DNA of 64,000 nt from Marsupella aquatica (Eukaryota; Marchantiophyta), in contig OZ316896.1 in assembly GCA_973895155.1 (NCBI GenBank), positions 15,252,001-15,316,000 on the forward strand, in the 5' to 3' direction. The position numbers and the translations under genes are program-made. Shown here in pieces: positions 11,869-24,420 of the stretch (positions are counted from its first letter, which is position 1; every line of letters starts with the position of its first letter). The notes beneath the pieces were generated by a model, which saw only the letters and a program-made list of their open reading frames with translations, searched no databases and was not told the origin of the DNA.

Positions 11869-13091
11869 CTACTTGGCAGTTCCACTCTTGATCCTAATCT
11901 GGTTCCGTTCCAACAGTAGACTGTTGCTGGGTGTCCGGACCAAGCTGTACTTGTTACTACTCTTGGGAAGCGGTATGAACCTAACGAATGTGTGATCCTC
12001 GCAGGTTGTGCTGAGTCCTTGTCGATTTAGTTTTGCTCTTACAGGCAACCCCAAAAAGCTGTCTAGTCTTCTGGCTGCTATTGGTCCATGGACACAATGG
12101 AATACAAGTCTCCAGATTGGCTTATGCTGTCCATTTGTGGCCTACTCATTATGGGCGACGTGCTTATCTGACTATCTGAGGATGATGATTGACTCCAACT
12201 CTGAAAATCCTCAACAATTTGCTGTGTCAACTTGAAGCATCTGGAGCTCCATTCACGATCGAGGTGGGTAGAAGGTCCAAGCTGTGAAACCTTTCTGGCC
12301 ATCTGATTAGCGCTTACTCGTACTATAGGAGGTTTGGATCGCATTGGAGAGAGTCGGAAATATCCTTCTGAGAGACTGGTGAATGCTGTGGGAGCACTTC
12401 TCAAGGGTGACTGACTTAGTTGGGCTGTATGGCTGCTGAGATCTGTGATATCTGGACCTACTGATGGAGGGATATAAATGTGCCCCCTGCTGAGAACTTT
12501 GTTTGAAGGCGGTGCATCAAAACCAGTCTCAAAGGCTGGTATCTTTGAGACGGAGCCGACACCGCTCAATTTCTGTGGTGAGGGTGTCACTTCACAAGGT
12601 GGAGAGTCGTTTTCTCGAACTTGTTCACTGCCCTTTATGTGGCCGAGAGTAGAGCCTACCTTTGATGTCGTTCCTGCACTGGTCACCGGCCTCACCTTCG
12701 ACGGTGCTTTCCCCCTCTTCCTGACACCATTTATTCCACCGGAGTAGGCACATCCCATGGCTCTCCCTCTCGTATTTACTCCCTCGATCATCGGAGAATT
12801 GTACTCACGGTATAATCCATTGGCAGGACTGTTTGTTTTGTCCTCCCTGTCCCTCTCCCGCTCCGAAATTCTTGCCGTCACTTCTCCTTGACCAGCAATT
12901 GGTTTGCTCCGGGCGAATCGGTCAGACCTCAACAATGAACTTGGGGATATCATGTCCTCGCAGACGTAGGTGCCCACAATAACCCCCCCGGTGTGCTGAT
13001 TAGCAGGAGCCTTATCATGCCCAATACCTTCTCGGTGTTCCCTGCAAGTATTGTTGTGGACCTGCTGTTCCTGCTGTTCCTGCTGTCCCAT
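11869..13091 (-). CDS. Unrecognised Ser/Arg-rich protein, 3' part of a minus-strand gene
   Basis: A long frame opens at ATG 13091 and runs 337 codons to a stop at 12078. It starts with a QEQQ repeat, has a charged region (SERERDREDK) and a Ser-rich end. It contains basic linear patches (RKRGKAPSKVR) and an SP/TP-rich centre (EVTPSPQKL, LRSAPTAF, RLSPMRSKPP), suggesting a disordered phosphoprotein. Just downstream, in the next frame, a second coding-like stretch (SSQKTRQLFGLPVRAKLNR ... NQIRIKSGTAK) ends at 11869. A small intron or a frameshift near 12080-12180 would join them, but I could not identify a convincing donor. No domain recognised. The 5' part may lie in the fragments at 13.1-14.6 kb. 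Confidence 0.45.
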
Positions 13092-13099
13092 AATTGTCG

Positions 13100-14600
13100 T
13101 AATACTAGCGCTGCCGGTCGTCGAATTTTTTGTCCAGGGTTATGCAGGTACTTATGTAAGACCCCTGTCCTTAAACCGTCTGGCCTGGCAGTAGTTACTG
13201 TAGATGGTTTGGTATCAGCTTCCTGGTATGATTCCCTTATCCCTTTCACGAGAGATATAACAAGTCTAGAACCCCTCCTACCACCAGTGCTTTTGCAGAA
13301 CCAACCTGCCCATCGTTTATTTTCAGAAATTCTCGAAATCCATTTCAACTGCCCTTCCTACTCTGGAGGGGTACCATTATGCACTGCCCTGACCTACCCA
13401 GTACCCACTATCCTGTGCAGTTGCTCTCATTCTTCCAAATAAATTGCCCGTCCTGCACCAGAGCACATAAATTTATATCCTGTCTACGGCCTTGTCCGAG
13501 ACAGCGAGTCATATATCTCCAAATCAAACTTCAATTCTCCTTTCAACTGTGGAAACACACGCCAGAAGGAATGAATGCCTTGCCCTCAACAGTCTCGACG
13601 CTCTTCAGTGTCCACACGCTGTCCTAGGTTCCCTAAACCTGCTTCAATCCATTAGACATTCCAGCTGTGGAAGCTCCTCAGACGCAGCGTCCCCTCGTGA
13701 TCAAACCCCAACACATTCTCCGAGATTCTCCAAACTGATTTCAAATAAGGTCCCTTGCAAGTCTTGCTCAAACTAGTGGAGGCCCACGAATTGCAACGTC
13801 GCCTATCGTCCGAAATATCTGTCACGCGTGCTTGAAACAATTTTCAAAGATTGCTTCGTCCATACAGACTGATCAGATCGCCGAAGACTGTTGATGACCT
13901 TCGGTTGAAGTTGGAGCGTTGGACATCATTTCATCAATAATCCTCCGTAGATACTTGAGACGCTCTGTTTACGATCAAAATGGAAACTACACAATCTCTT
14001 GGGTGGACTGCGTCTCATGATCGTCATACATCACCCCAGAAAAATTATCCGCATAACCCGGAGAGCCTCTATTGAAAGCGAATGGGACCTCTACTTTGGG
14101 CAGCTTTCGATCTGTGTCTTTGCAATCTACATCAGTATCTCAGTACAATCGTTAGACCTTGTACTCTCTTTCCCAGCGAAGGACCGGCCTCCCAAAGGCT
14201 CTCATCGACTGCGCTACCCAAAGGGATTTCCATTCGCCAGCTCGGGTTTTGCTGCTCTCTAGGACGGATCAGCGCTGACAAGATATCAGCGTTTGCTAGC
14301 GTGCCTTCCGTCTGATAATCTGATCCAGCAAATTGCCTTGCAAGCAGTAAATCCCCTCTCAAAGGAAGAAACCTTGCGATTCCAGGAAGTCAGTTTCAGT
14401 AACTGCAAACGTTGCCTCTCAGAATTCGTCGTCTCATGAGTCGAGTGACGATCAAGCTGCTTCCTCTTGCAACTACCTGCTGCAATAGTAGTAACGGAGC
14501 AGTTTGGCCAGTTGGGTTGGCAGCGAAGAAGGTACCCCACAATGCTGTCATAGCACGTTCCAGCCCAAAAATTGTTTCCTCGCTCACGATTTAACTGCTT
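13100..14600 (-). other. Coding-like fragments, possible 5' exons of the gene at 11.9-13.1 kb
   Basis: Several minus-strand stretches read like protein but do not join in one frame. They are 14132-14362 (LLLARQFAGSDYQTEG ... PREQQNPSWRMEIPL), about 13.74-13.8 kb (EQDLQGTLFEISLENLGE), about 13.52-13.57 kb (LKGELKFDLEIYDSLS, after acceptor TTTCCACAG) and 13140-13348 (SLVKGIRESYQEADTKPST). Their order fits a multi-exon gene transcribed leftwards from about 14.6 kb. Intron borders could not be settled. A decayed gene is the alternative. Confidence 0.3.
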
Positions 14601-15770
14601 TCCTTCAGAACATAATTCCCGACTGCGGAGAGGGAGGAAGGGGAGAAAGGGAAAGCAGTTGGGTAACGGACTGGAGCAAGGAGGGAGTGAGGGAGTTCCC
14701 TTGCAGTGCAATTCTCTCGCTCTTATAGCAATCGTCCATGTTCTCCTTTGTATCTCCCAGCGTTGTTAGATTTCATCATGCAAAATACAGTTGGGTTGTG
14801 GCTGGCACAACTGTGCTGGCAGGCCACTCACTCAGTGCTACCGTATGGTTCTCTTTGGTAGTGTGAGGTTCGGTGCCCGGCCGTGCTTCTGGAGTGCTTC
14901 TCAGAGAACAATGGTTTAAGTGCTCGACGGGTGTTGGCTCGTAGAAAAGATGAAATGCTTGGCATGCAGCCTACTGATGCTCTCCTTACCAACCTGAGAG
15001 GAATGGTCCTTCATAGATTTTGATCGATTGAGAACATTGGCCACATCTGAAACACCGAAGACATGACCGATGTAGAACCAGAAAGAAAACCGACCCACCT
15101 ACCATACCAAGCAATCCTCCCCTCCTGCTGATTGACGGCATCCACCACCTACCGCACAAATTACCTGCGGAATTGTTAAGAGAAAAAGTTGAACGGGAAT
15201 AAGTTATCGTCACGACTTCACGCAGGGGCCAAGACAATGAATCTTGTGGAGAAGGTTGGAATTAGGTGAAGATTTCAGCATCGACAATTGTCGGTATAAA
15301 CCGGGATCAATCAATCATGGAGTACAACTTATCACCGACAAATTTATGCTCATTGCTTTATGGTGAGGGTTATTATACTGGCGGGTAAGTTGCTGATTCT
15401 CGAACTAGACAGTATAACTATATAAAAGTCATAGCCATGTGGACCTAGTGTGCACTAGTGTGAGCGTACTCTAGGGGCATAACTTAAGTTTTGGGGTACG
15501 GGTCGAAAATGGGGGTTTTGGGGTAGAGCAAGTCTGTGAAAATGGGTAGCATTTTAGTAACCTATTGAACATAAATTGGTGAATGTGCAACAGGCTTGAA
15601 TATGCTCACCTCTATGGAAGCTCAAAGCATCAAGCTAATGCAATACAGTCCTTCAAGTGTTGTTGACTGCACTGATAAATGATCTATCTAAAAATGCATG
15701 GTAATTAGGTTTGTGCTAAAAAAAAATGAGATACATAAAATTGGCACCTGGCACTAACATCTGAAATTCC
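14601..15770. other. Upstream flank, no supported gene
   Basis: A GA-rich segment at 14625-14700 (GGGAGGAAGGGGAGAAAGGGAAAG) lies where a promoter for the leftward gene would sit. The rest shows short open frames on the minus strand near 14.9-15.2 kb without recognisable content. Confidence 0.35.
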
Positions 15771-15844
15771 AAAACATGTGGGCCGGAAATATACACCCAC
15801 AGTTTAGCGAAACAAATAGGAAATCAAACTCCAGACAAGACAAC

Positions 15845-16066
15845 CTGCAAAATTTATATGAGGTGATGTGCCTGGGGAAAGGGTGATATCTAAATTGGCC
15901 ACAAACACACGTTTTGGTTAGGTGTAAGCCAGACACATGAAAAAATAGAACACCCGGTGAAAGTTTATTTGAGGTGGAGTGTCCCGGTAAAGGGTGTCAT
16001 CTAAATTGGCAGGAAACACGTGTCTTGGCTAGGTGTAAGCCGAACACATGGAAAAGGATAATGGCC
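15845..16066. repeat. Diverged direct repeat, ~112-bp unit, two copies
   Basis: Two copies share 'aaagggtg(a/t)(t/c)atctaaattggc' and 'tgg(t/c)taggtgtaagcc'. They start near 15860 and 15972. Confidence 0.6.
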
Positions 16067-16084
16067 ACCTTACAAGCGTTTTTG

Positions 16085-16370
16085 CAACTCCCCAACCTGA
16101 CTTTTCCCAATGTAGAATTGCAAACCAAGTTACCACCACACAAGTAATTCCCCAACTTCACTTTTCCCAATTGAGAATTGCAAACCAAGTTACCACCAAA
16201 CATGGAGAAGTAGAATGGCCACCTCCAAACATTTTCGCAATTTCCCCAACTTCACTTTTCCCAATTGAGAATCGTGAACCTTGTACCACCGCACCACACA
16301 TGGATAATGTAAGGCCACCAGCACACGTTCTCCCAATTGAGAATCGCGAACCAATTTACCACCACGGCAC
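16085..16370. repeat. Degenerate tandem repeat, about four copies
   Basis: The phrases CTTTTCCCAATTGAGAATTG and AACCAAGTTACCACCA recur with changes near 16100, 16160, 16255 and 16330. Spacing is irregular (60-95 bp). The repeats leave a 128-codon frame open on the plus strand (16048-16434), which I regard as a consequence of the repeat and not a gene. Confidence 0.65.
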
Positions 16371-16381
16371 GTTCTCAGTCA

Positions 16382-16438
16382 GGACAGTACTCGTAACAAA
16401 GGACAGTACTCGTAACAAAGGACAGTACTCGTAACAAA
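16382..16438. repeat. Perfect 19-bp tandem repeat, three copies
   Basis: GGACAGTACTCGTAACAAA occurs three times head to tail without a mismatch. Confidence 0.95.
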
Positions 16439-16459
16439 GAAACCGTTAATCACTTTAAA

Positions 16460-18131
16460 TTCTGTTAGGTGTACGTAGAAAAGAAAAAGAAAACTGTACA
16501 TCGTTCTATCACCTTCATAGCCTCAGATTCTTCCATCGTGAATGTGGGTGGTCCTTTAGGTGATGCTGTCCGGAAACAGTGTACTGTACTGTGGCAACTC
16601 CGTCGTCAAGTTCCTGTTCGATGCCAAACTTATCCTCACGAGGACATTAATTACAGGCAAACGAAATCCAGCCTTGTTTTCGCCCTCGACTCTCAAAACG
16701 ACTCTCAAAACCAGGAGCAAATAGACAATTCAACTTGGACGTGAGGTCCGCTGAAACACGCGATTGTCAGCTTATCCAACAGGAGTTTCTATACGATTCC
16801 CGTGGACATGTAGTCATCATGTCTTTCTAACCTTGCATGCACTCTTCCAGAAACGCATAACAGTTCGTTGACAAACCAGCTTCCAAGCAGAATTGTCAAA
16901 CCGAAAAGTGCCGCTTGGTGAGTGACGATCTCTTCCGCTTCTTGCAGTCTAAAACACAGATTTTCAATTGCACACCTTGTATATGTGTACCGCTGAACTG
17001 GTAAATATTGAGGTTAAGACCTGGTCATTGTCTGGTCATATATCACCACTGTAGCACAGGTCTTCAGATGCCCCCAAAACATACATAAAAGCAAAATTTC
17101 GACTGGAGTCACAAAGACGGACAATTAACCTAACCGGACAATTCAATCCCTGAAATGAGGAGCCGAAATAGTAACATCAAGATAAGGCAATGGCATTGTT
17201 TTCCGATATCGACTTCACAGGAGCTAACACACGGTCCAAACAAAACAGCTAATAGTCCTAGATACGCCGTCCTGCAGGTCGGCTGGTTAGTGAGTAGTGA
17301 ACGACTAGAACCGAACAGACATTTCGCATTACCAGTACCAGGATGTCTACACATTTCGCAGCTGAGTTTGTTTTACCCATCGCATTCAATGGGCTGTAAC
17401 GCACCTAAAACAATACCAGTAAGTTTGCACCCTGTCCAGCTATACCCAAATCAAAGAAATTACCAATCAGACCCCATGCACCTACTGTCCAACTCAAGAT
17501 CGTAACGTAATACATGGTATGATATTAAGTGACGGTAAATACAAATCATGATGGTGTCGAACCACGTTTTCCATGGCACCTGACAATTATCCTTATCGCA
17601 TGTGGGCAGTCACATTGGTGTCACCTGGAAATCATGAAACCTTTCCTATCGAATCCCTGCTTCGTGTATCTATGAAGATTACAAACGTCCAACTCGTAGG
17701 ACCATTTTAGGAGAAGAAAAGATGAGACTTCACTGAACTGGTCGAGTCGTGTAGCTAAATGACAAAAGAAGCGATATCACTGCTTGCTAATCTTGGATTA
17801 CCATACCTTGAAAGGTAAACCAACAGACGATGCCTCTCGAAATTCGTATATGAAACAAATATCCATCAAATGAAAAAAGGCAAAATTTAGCCATTTCTTC
17901 CTGCTAACCCTCAATTGGGCTCAAAATTGCTATTCGCTCATTTGTCAGCAGAATATATTTCTACAGTCAGATACGCAGACCGGTGTTTTAGTTAATCCGC
18001 AATGCACTGTCTAATTGTCGTGTAGCTTGTCTTTGTCTGCGGAAATGAACACTATTACACTACAAGCAGTGAAACTCTTCCAGAAGAACCAATACCACGG
18101 ACCCTCGAACAGCCATTTGTTTTTCTGCGGG
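16460..18131. other. Spacer and 3' flank of the RBM25 gene
   Basis: No gene could be supported. The right end should hold the RBM25 3' UTR, as the stop codon lies at 18132. Short open frames near 16469-16744 and 17130-17505 have no recognisable content. Confidence 0.45.
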
Positions 18132-21100
18132 TCAAAATTTCGTCTTGGAGCTTGCAAGGCCAGTTTCAATTCGTCGGATTTCGAATATCAACATGCGCCA
18201 CATCTTTAAGACAAAAAGTTCAGCCTCGTCATCCAAGATTGACTCCAGCAACTGGAGCATATTGGCTGCAGTGACGTGCTTGCAGGTGTTGCTTACAATG
18301 AAATCTACTAAGGTAGTCTCCTCCTCTCCAAGAAACTCTGTTATCTTCTTTGAAATCCAGGGCCGCATCCTCTCATGCAGATCATGCTGCAACCGTAAAC
18401 AAGCATCGATCAGAAGAGAAAACTTGCTCAAAACCATCATTGCGAGTGTGGGCCAGAAACCAATAATATTTTGAACGGAGCACCGTTTAACAGAGGCTTA
18501 AAAGCAGACAGAAATTAAATACCTGATCATAGATATCCCAATCAACAGGATAAGCAAAGAGCTCCTCTTTGGTCTTTGGTATGGTGTCAATGAGCTCTTT
18601 GGCGTTCAAGAGTTTCTTGGGCTCAGGTACTTTGATCTTCTCGGCAACATGATCTTTCTCCCGTTCTTTGTCTATCTCTTTCCTTTCCCTGTCTTTCTCC
18701 CGTTCTCTATCTCTATCTTCTCGCTCGCGATCTCTTTCTCTTTCTCTGTCCCTGTCCCTGTCCCTGTCCCGATTTTTCTCTTTCCTTGAGCTATCCCTGT
18801 CTTCATGTCGGTCCCTCTTTCTTCTACTGCGGTCTCTGTCACCATCTTCTTTCCTGTCCTCCTTAGAGCTGACGTTTGAACCTGCGAAACTTGACAAGCT
18901 CCTGGCAAACTCAGCAGCCGCGGCCAAATTGGAGGCAACTTGAGGAGAAGATGCGCGAGGAGGGTTGGGAGTGGCCACAGCTTCCATCTCTTCCGCGGAA
19001 TAGTCTATAGGTACCAAAGGCCTTAGCTTCCTATCATCTGTTATTTCCTCCTCATCTTCTTGGTGAAACACTGATAAGCCAGTAGCCCGTCTACCAGACC
19101 CCATAATGCCAAATCCTAACTTTCGAGGAGCGGGACTTGCTTTCGGGTCTGCCTCGCTACTCACAACGGCACCAACAACTTCCGTTTCTCGCCTTGGATC
19201 ATGAATGCCATTGCTGTTCAGAACTTCTGCCATACACCACAAACAATAGTTATCTCATGTCACCAAGAAAACTCCAAAGTTGACAGATTCATGTCTAAAC
19301 GAATCGGGACCGTCCAATGAGTATCACTTACTCTGAGGGTGCTCCTCCTCCGCATCACTTACTGACGCAAAACTGACCGAATCTGTAGTGGGAAGAAATT
19401 TATGTGGGGGGACCTCGTTAGCTACGTCATCCTCCACATCCATTTCATCATCGTCCTCCCCATCACTTTCCTTCTCATTAGGACTCTCCAAAACTTTTTG
19501 CCTCTTGGAGAGAATCTCCAGCTCTTCTCTCTCTCTATCTGCAACGTCTTCTTCCCGTTCCCTTAATCTCCTCTTCCGCTTCTCCTCCAGCAGACTACCT
19601 CTGTATCGGCTCTTCTTCCAATCATCATCATCACTTTCCTCTTCTTGTTCCTGGATCTCTTTCCGCCTGTCCCTTTCTCTGTCCTTTTCACGTTCTCTGT
19701 CGTGTAGTCTCTGTCGTTCTTTCTCTCTTTCTCTCGCCTCCCATTCCCTCTCTCGTTCTTCATAAATCCGCTCTGCCTCGCGAACCTTCATTTCACGTTC
19801 CCTTTCGCGTCTTGAGCGTTCCCGCTCTCTTTCCCTTTCATACCTCTCCAATTCTCTCTCTTTCTCCCGTTCGATCTCCCGCTCTCTGTCTCTTTCCCTG
19901 TCCCTCTCTGATCTTCGGCCTCCTTTGTCTGCAGATGTAGTCTCGCCTCGTTCATTGTCTCCACTTGCTCGATGGTCGCTTGTAGTATCGTCGTCATTCT
20001 TTCCACTAGGATCATCTGGCATTTGCAGGAAACCAACCTATGAGTTCATGGTCCCCCTATCTAGACACAACTAAAAGACTCCTGCTTCATGAAAACCAGA
20101 AAAAAAATATTCTCCATAACTCAACGTAGGTAAATATTTCCTGGACTTGCATTTATCAACATACGTACCACTTTTAGCAGCATCCACGCTGACATCCCCA
20201 TCTCTAAACTTGGATGCTGTGTCTACCGACTTGTTGAGGCCATCTGCACTTGCTGGCAGTGGCGGTGGGGGAGGAAGAGGCCTAAGTCGCGACCTGGTCG
20301 GACGAAGTCAGCAAGCACATGTTAGAGTACGTACAAAGGAGGAAAACATACAAAAAAGGAGCAACATTCTAGTCAAGCCACGGTGAAAACGTGCCCCGCA
20401 TACCTTTCCTCTAGCATGCTATTCATCTTTTGAATTGCCGATTCATCTGCTTGTATGTCAGCCGCACTCACAAGACCGAACTTCTTTGCATCCTCCTCAC
20501 CACCTGAATCCTTATGAGGGCCGTTGTCTTTACTGAATAGGGGAGGAGCCTTAGGAGCTTCAATGCTTTCAACACCTGGAGCCAACTCTTCATCTTTCTC
20601 CATTTCCGCTGCCTGCTGCTGGAGAAACTTTTCTCTGTCCTTCTTCTTTGCCACATACCGCTCCAAGTACTCACGAGTGGCTTGATTAACATTCAGCTGC
20701 AGGAGAGAAATAATTTCGGATTCGCGTGAAAGGATGAACTCAAAATGCAAATGGCAAAACTGACATTGATAATGGGTTTGATCCTAGGAATCCAGGCAAA
20801 ACTAAAGCGTCAACTAACACCTGTGTCCGCTTCATTCACAGCACACCATACAAAACGGTTTACGCCATAACGAATTGCACAAGATACAATCCCTACCGCA
20901 TCCTCATTAAAGGCAATGTGATTTACTGTACAAATCCACCAGACCTAAACTATCAACAAAGATGCAGGAGCAAAATCAAGGACGTGAAAAGCTTGACAAC
21001 GATCTTACCACCAATTCTTGTCCTTCGAGATTGTATTTATTGAGTATCCGCAAGGCACGCAGCACCCCCTCTGCAGAATCAAACTCACAGAATCCAAACC

Positions 21101-23764
21101 CTTTGGGAGACCCAGTCGTTGGATCTTGTGCTCGTTTCCAGCTCTTGATGTCTCCACAAAGCTAGGACCCGACAATTTAACGGGGACAAGCCAATGCTAT
21201 CAGCGTCAAAGTTTACACCGCAGTTGGGGTCTACCTGTAAAATTGCTTCTGAGCTTAATCTCATTGCTATACAACCAGAGTATGATGCAGAAAAGTCCTC
21301 TCACGTACCTCAAGAAGAGCCCTTAGAAAATCGTCTTCTATAGTTGGTGCAATTTTCCCCACGTATACTGTAGTGTGAGGCTTCTCAGGAGGGGCTGTGA
21401 GTTGGCCCACACCCTTGGCTGCCAACTCTGTAAGGCTCATCCCAGGAGGCGGCTTCAGAACAGGAGGAATTGGCCGTAATCCATTTCCAGGCGGCCTTGG
21501 TAAAGACATGGCACTCATGGTCACTGGTGGGGGTGGCCCCAAGGGCGGCCGAGGGGCAAAAGCAGAAGGTCGCGCTACCATAGGATTGAAAGGCGGAGCA
21601 GAGTAGCGAGGCGGCATGCCTGCAGAGGGAGTACCAAGAACTGGACAGAAAAGTGTAAGCCCGATGGATATCCAAAAACAAACCAAAATTCACTTAGATT
21701 TAGGTTATTCCAACATTTCACTGGTAACAGAGAACTTACTTTAGATGGGCGTCCCTATGCACAACCACATCATCATGATAGCAAGCAGGCGGGAGGAGAT
21801 AAGACCACCGTCAAGAGGTAGGTCGGTCGCAGTGTCCACCCTGACAAACATCCCATTGGAATCCACAAGAATTTATGATAAATGTTCTGAGTTGCACTTA
21901 CCTTGGCGGTCATTCTCCTCGTCGGAAATTTCATAAGAGGGTGGAGAGGCAATTGGTGAAGCATATTTCAAGACGCTACTGTAGTATCTTAAGTACAGTA
22001 AAGACCTTTCAAAGTACCCAGCGAAGCAAACCGCAAGGCACAGTATGATACGGTTTAACACTGACAAGGGATGGACAAAAAGGGCAACCAAAAAAAGTAG
22101 TCCAGCTGAGCCAGCGAAAGATTCAGCCGATCGACAGAAAACAGATCACAATTGTTGCAGAGGAAAATGAGCTGCCTACCTGAAAACAGGCTAGGGTCTT
22201 AGTCCCACGGTGTACAATGGGGCTGATGTCCCTCTGGGATGGTGCCCCTTTGTGTCCCGCCTCGTGCTAGTGGGTCTGGAGAAAGCACCTTGTGTCCCTA
22301 CACCTTACAAAAATAGAACCAGTTTGCTAGCAAAATTGAGGTGCTTACATTGAGGCAAGGAGGCGGGAGGTCACATACCCACAAAGGGTGTTGTCAGCGG
22401 GAGGCCGGACCTTCAAAAAAACCATTTATTCATTCATCACACCAAAACCCTAATATCTCTGAAGGAAACATCAGGTGAAATTACGTTAACGACTGGATGT
22501 ACACCGATTAAGCAGACACACCAGAATTCTATGCTAGCTATGAGCTATAGCCAGCACATCCAGATGTCTGGCCTCAACTACTCTCGACTTTCTTCAGAAG
22601 ATCGAGACCAGCTTCCTGAGATAAAAATCGTCCAATTCTCAGAGCTGAATTTATAAAGGATTGCTTTATCGTTAACTAGATTCCACATGAAGGCGCCCGG
22701 AAAAGCACACCAGGATAGTAGAGTTGGCCTTCTACAGTAGTTGGGAGGACATGACACGAGACTAGCTAAGATAAGCAAAGTTTTTTGCTAGGAAAGTGAA
22801 GAGTTGCGGAAAGATAGATAGACAGATTGACACACGTGTACACAACAGACGACCTGTTGCTTTGTTTTGTGAAGGAATTTAAGCATACCAATTAGGACGA
22901 TGCAGGCTCTTTACCCGTGGCGCCCTTTCCATATTTCACCATGACAACTCGAATGCACTGCCGTAGGAGAAAACAGCCCGTCACCCGCTTGCACACATGC
23001 AGCCATACTACCCTTACGCCTTTTACCCTCCCAACCCCCCTCCCGGACCCCATTGCTCTTGCTCCCCTTCTCATCTCTCAACCCCGGATTCCCTCGCTTC
23101 TCCACGCTGTTCCGAAATCTCGTAACAGAGTGGATAACAGAGAGAGCTAAGCATTTCGAATTCCTCGTTTTGACGGTCTCTAGCCTTGCAAAATCATATC
23201 ATCATCAAGAATGGATGATCCAAAATGACAAACCAACCAAGCAACACAATAAACCTCACCTCCAGGAGGCATCATTTGCTGCTGTTGCTGCTGCTGGGGG
23301 GGCATGGGCACCGGAGGAGCACTCATGAAATTCGGCATCATCGACGGCGGCGCAAATGGACGCATTGCAGGGAATGCAACCGACGGAGGAGTCGGAGGTG
23401 GTGCTGATAGAGGCCCGGGTCCAGGCCCTCTCGCCATCCTCACCCCGGGAGAAGCTACCGCCAATACCTGACCGGGAGGAGCCCCAGGAGGAGGTGCTCC
23501 AACACCTTGAGTAGGTGCCTGCTGTCCTCCAGCGATCGAGCCGTGTGCTGCACCCGGTGGTGGCACAGCTTGGGGTGCTACTTGTCCTGAACCTGCCGAT
23601 GGAAAAGGCTGATGAGGATGAGGAGGTGCCTGCTGCTGTCCTGGCGGCACCATCAGTTGTTGCTGCTGGCCTCCTGCTGAGGGTAGCGGCGGCGGTGCTG
23701 CTACTGTCGTCGGAGACGGCCCTCCCGGCACGCCCATAGGCATGCTTGCAAACGGCGGATTCAT
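18132..23764 (-). CDS. RBM25: RNA-binding protein 25 homologue (RRM + RE/RD + PWI splicing factor)
   Basis: Nuclear splicing regulator of the RBM25/Snu71 type. Exons, 5' to 3': 23260-23764, about 21902-21992, 21309-21640, 21009-21161, 20404-20696, 20169-20293, 19332-20015, 18523-19226 and 18132-18386. From exon 3 on, all phases agree; the product is about 1,040 residues. The N-terminus is Pro/Gln/Gly-rich with a Q7 run. The RRM is split over exons 3-4 (RNP2-like TVYVGKI, RNP1-like KGFGFCEF). Then come REYLERYVAKKKDREK, a very long Arg/Glu/Asp dipeptide region (exons 7-8), and a PWI domain at the C-terminus (DWDIYDQ joined to HDLHERMRPWISKKI, ending VLKMWRMLIFEIRRIE). The join between exon 1 (leftover one base after GGAG|GTGAGG) and exon 2 does not close in phase, so a small exon in 22.0-23.2 kb is probably missing. 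An open segment with donors GTATGT/GTAAGC near 22345-22412 is a candidate. Confidence 0.92.
21740..21840 (-). other. Candidate 101-bp poison exon in the RBM25 gene
   Basis: Inside the intron between RBM25 exons 2 and 3, a segment is bounded by an acceptor (GTTTGTCAG) and a consensus donor (GTAAGTTC). Its length is not a multiple of three, and read in the incoming frame it meets TGA at 21773. Inclusion would truncate the protein before the RRM. It is inferred only from splice-site strength and phase. Confidence 0.4.
22000..23259 (-). other. Long first intron region of RBM25
   Basis: Interval between the first two recognised exons. It contains a CCTGTTTTCAG|GTAGGC site near 22184-22194 (acceptor directly abutting a donor-like sequence) and the possible small exon near 22345-22412. 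No other gene is seen. Confidence 0.4.
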
Positions 23765-24420
23765 CTCCCGCCTATGATACTAATAATACCAGTCTCCCCA
23801 AAGCCAAATCTATCTACGGCGCAAAGATCGTGCACGTCGAGAACCTCGCCCTCCACCACGACAAAAGCCTCATCAACGCCGCCCCCTCAGCCCCCCCGAG
23901 AACATCACTTGTAGCCAATCTTTCGTCCTACTCTCGTCGAGAACGAGAAAATCATCAACCTGCAACCTCCTGTTCTCACGTTGCGTACACGAAGATCGAT
24001 TAATTGACCTCCTTGGCTCCTTCCCTTGTTGTTCGTCGTCGAACTGCTATGGTAATCTTCCTCCTTTCCGCCTTCCCGCCCTTCTTTCTACGGGAAGAAC
24101 AAACGAGACCTATCTCGAGTCCGGTGCCCCACTCTTTGGTCAAGAACCCACGGAGGAAGGAATCCTCGATCCTCGACTCCTCATCGTTTGGAGTGGCAGC
24201 AACGCTCCATCACTCCGTCCATCCACACACGCAAACATCCACACACACACTTTTTTGTGGCTACGGGAAGGAATGCTCGACACCATGCCCCGTACTCCGA
24301 AGTCTACTTCCCCGCCTTTGAAGCTTCTCCTCTTCGCTCGCTGCCTCCTTGCCTCCTTGCCTCCCTCCCCGCCCCGCTCGCGCTCGGTGGCTCGCTGCCC
24401 GCCTGTTCAACTTCTGGTCC
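23765..24420 (-). promoter_or_regulatory. 5' flank / 5' UTR region of RBM25
   Basis: Sequence directly upstream of the RBM25 ATG is relatively GC-rich and contains CT-rich and CCTCGCC-like stretches (24300-24400) plus a short CA run (24226-24250). No TATA box is obvious. Open frames on the plus strand here are not supported as genes. Confidence 0.35.

Noticed and set aside
12478-13627. Overlapping plus-strand ORFs (12478-12747, 12993-13442, 13379-13627)
   Set aside because: They lie antisense to the better-supported minus-strand frames and lack recognisable motifs or splice structure.
18668-18943. Ser/Leu/Arg-rich plus-strand ORF, and a similar one at 19388-19765
   Set aside because: Mirror frames of the RBM25 Arg/Glu/Asp-rich region on the opposite strand.
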